DNA of 30,711 bases from a virus. A program made the position numbers and the translations under genes. Where the stretch lies: IMG/VR virus record IMGVR_UViG_3300008266_000308, positions 1 through 30,711 of that record. One strand, written 5' to 3'. Shown here one piece after another: positions 26,809-30,711 of the stretch; within the stretch, counting starts at the first letter, position 1; every line of letters starts with the position of its first letter. The notes below the pieces were generated by a model. The model was not told the origin of the DNA and did no database searches. It saw only the letters and a program-made list of their open reading frames with translations.

Positions 26809-27707
26809 TGACCAGGGGTAGCGCTCAACCTTCTCAGCGCCAACGCACTCAAGCTAATCCGCAAGTGCTTGGCTCCTTTAGCGAAACCTCTTTGCGTTAT
26901 TTGACGGGCAGTCTTGGGCCTGAGTACGTAGTTGGTCTTAATGGTTATGGCGGTGGTGCCATGAACCATTGGTATCAGATCAATTTACAAGTCCCTGCTT
27001 GGATCATTACTCGCAAAGGTGGACCACGTCCTAATTACATTCAACTATCTGCTTACGATTTAAACCACACTCCGATTCAAGGTCGGATGATCTTCCAGGC
27101 AGACAGTGGACAGTTTGCTGGATTAAGTGGTCAGCTTTACTATCCGTATTTGGGCAAAATTGCTGGGTCGCAATCTACTTTATATAATGAATTTAAGCCG
27201 GGACCGTTAAATACTACTGATGATTTATATTACACTTTAAATCCGGGAAGTTATTTACTTTGTATTTCCAGTACACGAAATGAGTCCTTAGATTATTCTC
27301 TTGGAATTGTTATTGAAGTTCCACTAACAGAGCTTTATTTATTACTTGAAGATCTTGATGTTGCTTTTTTAACTTTAGAGTCTGACGTTGATTTAAATAA
27401 CACTTTAATTATTGGACCAACTTTTGATACTAATTATGTATTACCATCTATTTTTAACGGTTTTACTTCTACAACGGCTACCGTTAACAACGGAATTACG
27501 GTGACAATTTCGCAGGGATCTACTTGGCTTATTGGTGCTCCTATTCCAGAATCACAAGATAAGTTTATTCTTGAGCCAACGGAAGATTATAATTTTAATG
27601 CCATTCATGAACATTCTTTGACAGAATGGACTGAAGCTTGGCAAAGGGAAAGGAGCCCAGGAGATCCATTACCTGAAATTTTTGCACCTTTAATTACCAG
27701 AGCGTAA
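26808..27707 (+). CDS. Probable virion structural protein, 299 aa
   Basis: The ATG shares a base with the upstream TAA. After a polar Gln/Arg-rich start (MTRGSAQPSQRQRTQANPQ) the protein is beta-rich and Gly/Tyr/Asn-rich (EYVVGLNGYGGGAMNHWYQI, YIQLSAYDLNHTPIQGRMIF, GSYLLCISSTRNESLDYSLG). A Leu-rich acidic helical segment follows (VPLTELYLLLEDLDVAFL), then a Thr-rich beta end. No signal peptide. The pattern suits a tail or fibre-associated protein, but I do not recognise a family. Base composition shifts to AT-rich relative to the gene before it. Confidence 0.6.
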   Translation: MTRGSAQPSQRQRTQANPQVLGSFSETSLRYLTGSLGPEYVVGLNGYGGGAMNHWYQINLQVPAWIITRKGGPRPNYIQLSAYDLNHTPIQGRMIFQADSGQFAGLSGQLYYPYLGKIAGSQSTLYNEFKPGPLNTTDDLYYTLNPGSYLLCISSTRNESLDYSLGIVIEVPLTELYLLLEDLDVAFLTLESDVDLNNTLIIGPTFDTNYVLPSIFNGFTSTTATVNNGITVTISQGSTWLIGAPIPESQDKFILEPTEDYNFNAIHEHSLTEWTEAWQRERSPGDPLPEIFAPLITRA

Positions 27708-27714
27708 ACAACTA

Positions 27715-27942
27715 ATGACCAAAAATGGGATTGAATACACGACGGCGCAAAAAGATTGGGACGACTTTTTTACCGAAGAACTTTCGTTTGAGGATTCGTT
27801 TGATCCCGTGGATTCGTACGAAGAGCGGGTGCGTATGGCTTGCGAGCTTAGCGGTGAGCAAATCACCAAGGCAAATAAACGATTGGATGAACGAACGAAG
27901 AAACGAAAGGGCCCGCCACCTGGCTGGCAGTTTGACAGGTAG
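27715..27942 (+). CDS. Hypothetical protein, 75 aa
   Basis: Starts MTKNGIEYTTAQKDWDDFFT. The first half is acidic (SFEDSFDPVDSYEERVRMAC); the second half is basic (KANKRLDERTKKRKGPPPGW). No membrane segment and no known motif. It follows the structural gene after 7 bases and overlaps the next frame by 11 bases. Function unknown. Confidence 0.65.
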   Translation: MTKNGIEYTTAQKDWDDFFTEELSFEDSFDPVDSYEERVRMACELSGEQITKANKRLDERTKKRKGPPPGWQFDR

Positions 27943-28162
27943 GTGTGGATTTAAAACACAAGCCTTAGCGATTCGCTATGTTCGCCAATGGATGAAAGAA
28001 ATTCCCCCTGGGGACTCGATTGCAATTCGTTGTGAGTCAGGGGTTCCAGAAAAACAATTCAGTATTTGGAAGAAGTGGTTTCAAAGACATGAGAATACTG
28101 ACTGGGAAATAAGTGATGAGTATAAATCTTTTTTCTGGTATAAATCACAAGCTATAGAATAA
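27932..28162 (+). CDS. Hypothetical protein, 76 aa, probable TTG start
   Basis: The frame beyond 27942 is clearly protein-like (IRYVRQWMKEIPPGDSIAIR, then QFSIWKKWFQRHENTDWEI). TTG 27932 overlaps the previous stop by 11 bases and gives (M)TGRCGFKTQALAI. ATG 27992 would give only 56 residues. The open frame continues upstream to 27725 but there it is shadow of the 75-aa gene. The basic, Trp-rich region may bind nucleic acid; unproven. Confidence 0.55.
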   Translation: MTGRCGFKTQALAIRYVRQWMKEIPPGDSIAIRCESGVPEKQFSIWKKWFQRHENTDWEISDEYKSFFWYKSQAIE

Positions 28163-28169
28163 GAAAAAA
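28154..28169 (+). promoter_or_regulatory. Candidate late promoter ATAGAATAAGAAAAAA
   Basis: TAGAATAAGAAAAAA (28155-28169) is identical over 15 bases to the motif on the minus strand at 30230-30216. It overlaps the stop of the previous gene and lies 10 bases before the ATG of the holin-like gene, with GATACTAAAC between. TAGAAT could act as a -10 box. Confidence 0.45.
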
Positions 28170-28179
28170 GATACTAAAC

Positions 28180-28344
28180 ATGGATCGCCTTACTCAGTAT
28201 TTAGAAATTGCACTTGCTGTTCACGCAGCTGCTTCTGCTATTTGCGCCTTAACGCCGACGCCTTCCGATGACAAGTTCATTGGTAAGGTTTATAAATTGA
28301 TTGAAATTTGTGCTCTGGTTATCGGTCGGGCTAAGCAACGCTGA
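28180..28344 (+). CDS. Holin-like small membrane protein, 54 aa
   Basis: Starts MDRLTQYLEIALAVHAAASA. It has a hydrophobic Ala-rich helix (residues 8-24), the turn LTPTPSDDKFIGKVYKLIE, a second weakly hydrophobic helix (IEICALVIGRAK) and a basic end. Small phage proteins with a TPTPxDD turn and an IGRAK-type end are, to my recollection, common beside lysis genes. Its position next to the lysin, and behind a candidate late promoter, supports a holin or lysis accessory role. No experimental family link is claimed. It ends tail to tail with the 53-aa minus gene. Confidence 0.6.
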   Translation: MDRLTQYLEIALAVHAAASAICALTPTPSDDKFIGKVYKLIEICALVIGRAKQR

Positions 28345-28506
28345 TTAATCGGGTAAACCCTGGAACCACCACACGGAACCGTTACGTTCTTCAACCCACT
28401 GTTTCGTTGCATAAGCCTCTTCTTTACTGAGGGTTACGCATTTTTTTTCGCCATCAACTTCCCAGCACATATTCACGCGGATGCGTGGATCACGACTCTT
28501 TTTCAT
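28345..28506 (-). CDS. Small hypothetical protein, 53 aa, coupled to the lysin gene
   Basis: Read directly from the gap. ATG 28506 overlaps the TGA of the lysin gene (ATGA), and the stop abuts the holin-like gene stop at 28344/28345. The product starts MKKSRDPRIRVNMCWEVDGE and has a compact Trp-rich end (QWVEERNGSVWWFQGLPD). The tight fit on both sides makes it convincing despite its size. Function unknown; a lysis-related role is possible from position. Confidence 0.65.
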   Translation of the reverse strand: MKKSRDPRIRVNMCWEVDGEKKCVTLSKEEAYATKQWVEERNGSVWWFQGLPD

Positions 28507-29615
28507 TTTGTAACTAAGATAGCCCAGCCGGTATTTTGACCATCACATTCCCAGCGCTTGAGCCAATTTTTCTTACTGTATTTAACACCGGTACCTCTCG
28601 ATGGTGACGTACTTACGTAGCCACCATTTACCACGTCTGCTTCTCCGTTTGGATCGTTAAAGATAAAACTATCTGGTGTAAAACCGATACAACAGGTCCA
28701 GTGACCACCACCTGTGGGATTAGTGGCTGTTCCGTGATGTAACCAACCAACGGCAGTTGGTCTGTTGTTGCGTATTTCGTTTTCTAGTAAAGCGGTATTG
28801 CCATTGGTAATGAACTTTGCATTAAGTCCCAGGGATTGCAGCGCTTTGATCTGAGCGTTGTTATCGGTTGTGTCTCCATATTTGGCACGGATTTTATTGT
28901 ATTCATCATCTGTTTTTACTTTGCCGTAATACGCAGCAATCATTGCGCACGACGAAGAAAAACACTCACGATAACCAGTGCCCGATTGATTATCTAACTG
29001 ATAAAAGTACGGGACATTTAATTTTTTTTCTGTGACTACACCTGTTGTATTTCCGCCGGGTGTTTGCAATTGCTTATCCATAATTTGAATAAGCTTTGTT
29101 GCATAGTTTGGATCAGTTGCATAACCTTCTTGGACCAGAAGTTCTGCACAGTTGTTTCTACTTGTTGCTCGATTTACACCGTTGTATGTTTTGTAGTCTT
29201 TGTACCAACGTGATACCAAGTAGTCAACACAGGTGTATAAATCGGGAAAGTCAATGAAGTCTGCAGTGATTGTGATCCACTGACCATTAATGAATTCTTG
29301 TGTGGTGGCAGAAGTTCCAGACCCTTTCAGTCCAAAGTAATTGTTCTTGCCACTGGTGTGTTGCCCCCAGTTACTTTCTAGTGCCCATTGGGCTGCAACA
29401 CATTCAGGGTATTTAGCTCCTGCTGCTTTTCCTGCCGCCAGAACACCGTCCCATGTGTTGGGGTACTGGTTTACTGGCTTTGGTTCAGTGCGATATTTAA
29501 CACCAAAAGACTCCAGGGTTTCAGGAGGTACCTGACCCTGGAGCCAATTCCACGCATCCTTTTGATGTTGAAGTTCTTTGTAGAACTTTGCCGCGTCAGT
29601 AAGGTTTATAGTCAT
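28503..29615 (-). CDS. Two-domain lysin: GH73-like glucosaminidase plus C39-like cysteine peptidase
   Basis: The N-terminal half (about 50-185) has the GH73 (FlgJ/LytB-like) signature AAQWALESNWGQH, with E80 as the probable acid catalyst, then NNYFGLKG and a Tyr/Trp-rich stretch CVDYLVSRWYKDYKTYNG. After a short Gly/Thr linker (187-195) the C-terminal half is a C39-like papain-fold peptidase. Its candidate catalytic triad is C223 (FSSSCAMIAAYYG), H305 (GGGHWTCCIG) and D321 (FIFNDPNGE). The pair would cut both glycan strands and peptide stems of peptidoglycan. No signal peptide, so it needs a holin (28180-28344 is adjacent) or virion delivery. Starts MTINLTDAAKFYKELQ. Confidence 0.85.
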   Translation of the reverse strand: MTINLTDAAKFYKELQHQKDAWNWLQGQVPPETLESFGVKYRTEPKPVNQYPNTWDGVLAAGKAAGAKYPECVAAQWALESNWGQHTSGKNNYFGLKGSGTSATTQEFINGQWITITADFIDFPDLYTCVDYLVSRWYKDYKTYNGVNRATSRNNCAELLVQEGYATDPNYATKLIQIMDKQLQTPGGNTTGVVTEKKLNVPYFYQLDNQSGTGYRECFSSSCAMIAAYYGKVKTDDEYNKIRAKYGDTTDNNAQIKALQSLGLNAKFITNGNTALLENEIRNNRPTAVGWLHHGTATNPTGGGHWTCCIGFTPDSFIFNDPNGEADVVNGGYVSTSPSRGTGVKYSKKNWLKRWECDGQNTGWAILVTK

Positions 29616-29658
29616 CGACCCAAAGCCGTTGTTTCAACTTTAGGTCAGGTGTACTAAC

Positions 29659-29847
29659 TCAACCTTCTTCTACGACTTCAACTTCTTTCGTTTCAACTTC
29701 CTCTTCGGTTTCAGGTTCAAACTCAAGAGTTTCAACAAGCTTGCCAATCAGGTTACCAGCAAATGCAATGAGGTTACCGTCACCTGTGGCGCGGGCAGAG
29801 CCAAAGGAGTTAATAGCGGAGATCAGTTCGCTTTTTTTGCAGGCCAT
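29659..29847 (-). CDS. Small conserved phage protein with acidic tail, 62 aa
   Basis: Starts MACKKSELISAINSFGSARA; an in-frame ATG three codons upstream is also possible. It has a helical core (NLIAFAGNLIGKLVETLEFE) and a Glu-rich tail (PETEEEVETKEVEVVEEG). I have an impression of similar MACKKSEL-type proteins in cyanophage structural regions, without a named function. It lies between the lysin and the 107-aa protein on the same strand. Confidence 0.65.
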   Translation of the reverse strand: MACKKSELISAINSFGSARATGDGNLIAFAGNLIGKLVETLEFEPETEEEVETKEVEVVEEG

Positions 29848-29883
29848 GAAAATCAATAAGGCTTTAAAAAGTATAGCAATAAA

Positions 29884-30207
29884 TTACCAGGGTAAACCTG
29901 AGGCAGAAGTGGGATTAAGTTTTTGTTGGATTTGGTTGTGCAGTGCTTCTTCAATCGTAACAACTTGGTCAATACTAAGAGTTGAAAGCACCCAATCAAC
30001 AACTTGCTCTTTGGTCAGTTGATCAAAAGGAGTGAAGTCTGCGGGATTTGGTTCACCAATTCCAACACTGCCATAAGAGCTGGCAGTTTCGCCATTTTCT
30101 TCCAGGGAAACCGTCCAATGGGCCGTGTATACGGCACCATCAGGACAAGTATCACCATCGGGAAGATGACGCTCAAGTTGTGCAATATCCCAAGTAGCGT
30201 TAGCCAT
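29884..30207 (-). CDS. Conserved cyanophage-type protein, 107 aa
   Basis: Starts MANATWDIAQLERHLPDGDT. It shows a pattern I recall from many cyanophages: MANATWxIAQLER, an aromatic beta stretch (VYTAHWTVSLEENGE), SSYGSVGIGEP, a TKEQVVDWV helix, VTIEEALHNQI and the terminal ASGLPW. These proteins are usually near tail genes and have no assigned function. It is soluble and acidic, with no membrane segment. A 15-base candidate late promoter ends 8 bases upstream of its start codon. Confidence 0.75.
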   Translation of the reverse strand: MANATWDIAQLERHLPDGDTCPDGAVYTAHWTVSLEENGETASSYGSVGIGEPNPADFTPFDQLTKEQVVDWVLSTLSIDQVVTIEEALHNQIQQKLNPTSASGLPW

Positions 30208-30215
30208 AATGAATG

Positions 30216-30230
30216 TTTTTTCTTATTCTA
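30216..30230 (-). promoter_or_regulatory. Candidate late promoter TAGAATAAGAAAAAA (minus strand)
   Basis: The minus strand reads TAGAATAAGAAAAAA here, identical to 28155-28169 on the plus strand. It is followed by CATTCATT and the ATG of the 107-aa gene. Finding the same word on both strands ahead of late genes supports a promoter role over chance. Confidence 0.45.
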
Positions 30231-30258
30231 CTACCAGGTTTTGTAGTGAAGGGGACTA

Positions 30259-30711
30259 CTAGGCAAGCCAACGAATCCAAGCCCTAGAGCGTTGAGAGGA
30301 TGACATGCTGGTTTTATTTCTTACAATTAAATTAGGGCTACTCCAAATAACCTCAAATCCTTGGTTTGATCCGGTAGTGTGATTGATGTTTGTAGTCGTG
30401 TTGATTGCATTTGTGTCTGCAGACCAATAAGCAACCAATAAGCCAACGTGGTTATTGGCGTTTAGTGTTGCGTAATCTTTACCAAAGCAATGAATCTCTG
30501 CTGCTAAAGCTCCTGCGGGCGGTGTGACCGACAAGATCGTTGCATTATTGCCATCTAAACCACTGAGAGCATGACTGCCAGCGCGAAATGTTCCCGCAAC
30601 ATGCAGTTGTGCGCTTGCAGACGTGGTGCCGATGGCGACGTTACCCGCACTCGTAATCCGCATAGCCTCCGTCGGAGAACTCGCCCCATCCGCCGTAGTG
30701 GAGAACTCTAG
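30259..30711 (-). CDS. Tail fibre-type protein, C-terminal part (cut by window edge)
   Basis: The frame is open to the right edge and reads LEFSTTADGASSPTEAMRIT, then SAGNVAIGTTSASAQLHVAG. This is the well-known phage fibre repeat (F.TtadgasspteRMRI.s.GnVGIGT). About 110 residues of beta-rich, Asn/Thr/Ser-rich sequence follow to the end (SQRSRAWIRWLA). An internal ATG at 30663 is not the start because the repeat continues upstream. The C-terminus lacks a recognisable intramolecular chaperone or lectin domain. It probably forms part of a tail or fibre that contacts the host. About 150 codons are visible. Confidence 0.8.
   Translation of the reverse strand, partial: LEFSTTADGASSPTEAMRITSAGNVAIGTTSASAQLHVAGTFRAGSHALSGLDGNNATILSVTPPAGALAAEIHCFGKDYATLNANNHVGLLVAYWSADTNAINTTTNINHTTGSNQGFEVIWSSPNLIVRNKTSMSSSQRSRAWIRWLA

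Noticed and set aside
1-30711. Lysogeny module (integrase, repressor, attachment site)
   Set aside because: No tyrosine or serine recombinase motifs and no CI/Cro-type helix-turn-helix protein were recognised in any frame of the window; the rest of the genome is not visible.

Overview
The window is a contiguous piece of a tailed double-stranded DNA phage genome. It carries its own DNA-synthesis set (ThyX, a T7/PolA-type DNA polymerase, SSB, a Prim-Pol/SF3 primase-helicase and a RecB-like nuclease). It also has virion protein genes, a two-domain lysin beside a holin-like gene, and several auxiliary metabolic genes. The mixture of speD, a Dps-like ferritin, nucleotide-sugar genes and many small conserved phage proteins points to a phage of picocyanobacteria (a cyanophage). 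That host call is an inference from gene content and similarity by eye. No integrase, repressor or rRNA/tRNA gene was seen, and the polymerase carries Tyr at the position linked to virulent phages.

Layout. Bases 1-6207 (+) hold nucleotide and DNA metabolism: the tail of an unknown gene, thyX, a possible structured RNA, a Gp88-family gene, polA, ssb and a 367-aa unknown. Four copies of one small stem-loop lie 31-44 nt before start codons in this half. Bases 6208-11362 are a dense run of small genes, mostly +, with many 1-4 nt start/stop overlaps. They include a SWIM-like zinc protein, two very small membrane proteins, Gp157, a YdcF-like protein and a strong terminator at 11011-11040. Bases 11383-13887 (+) form a virion block behind a candidate late promoter: a structural protein, a Dps-like protein with a complete ferroxidase residue set, and a probable structural protein. 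Bases 13888-15503 (-) hold an HNH endonuclease and a tightly coupled operon of small proteins, including what look like two halves of one DUF5872-type protein.

Bases 15574-19634 are a glycan island. GDP-mannose 4,6-dehydratase (+) lies head to head with a DegT-fold enzyme whose PLP lysine is replaced by histidine, as in ColD. Two related glycosyltransferases flank the pair, and two tiny minus-strand genes sit upstream. The predicted chemistry is GDP-mannose to GDP-4-keto-6-deoxymannose to GDP-4-keto-3,6-dideoxymannose, followed by sugar transfer to host surface glycan or virion. Bases 19646-25774 carry a RecB-like nuclease, a convergent Lys/Ala-rich DNA-compaction candidate, the primase-helicase, speD and a GT4 glycosyltransferase, ending at a terminator.

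Bases 25829-26063 are a non-coding patch of direct and inverted repeats (origin, mobile-element or regulatory candidate). It is followed by a His-Me-finger-like gene and a probable virion protein. From 28154 to the right edge are a holin-like gene, the GH73 plus C39-like lysin (-), small conserved phage genes (-) and the C-terminal end of a tail fibre (-). An identical 15-base A-rich motif sits upstream of the holin-like gene and of the 107-aa gene at 29884-30207, with a close relative ahead of the structural gene at 11412; these are candidate late promoters.

Several genes shorter than 60 codons, and several with TTG starts, were found by reading the gaps directly and are included.
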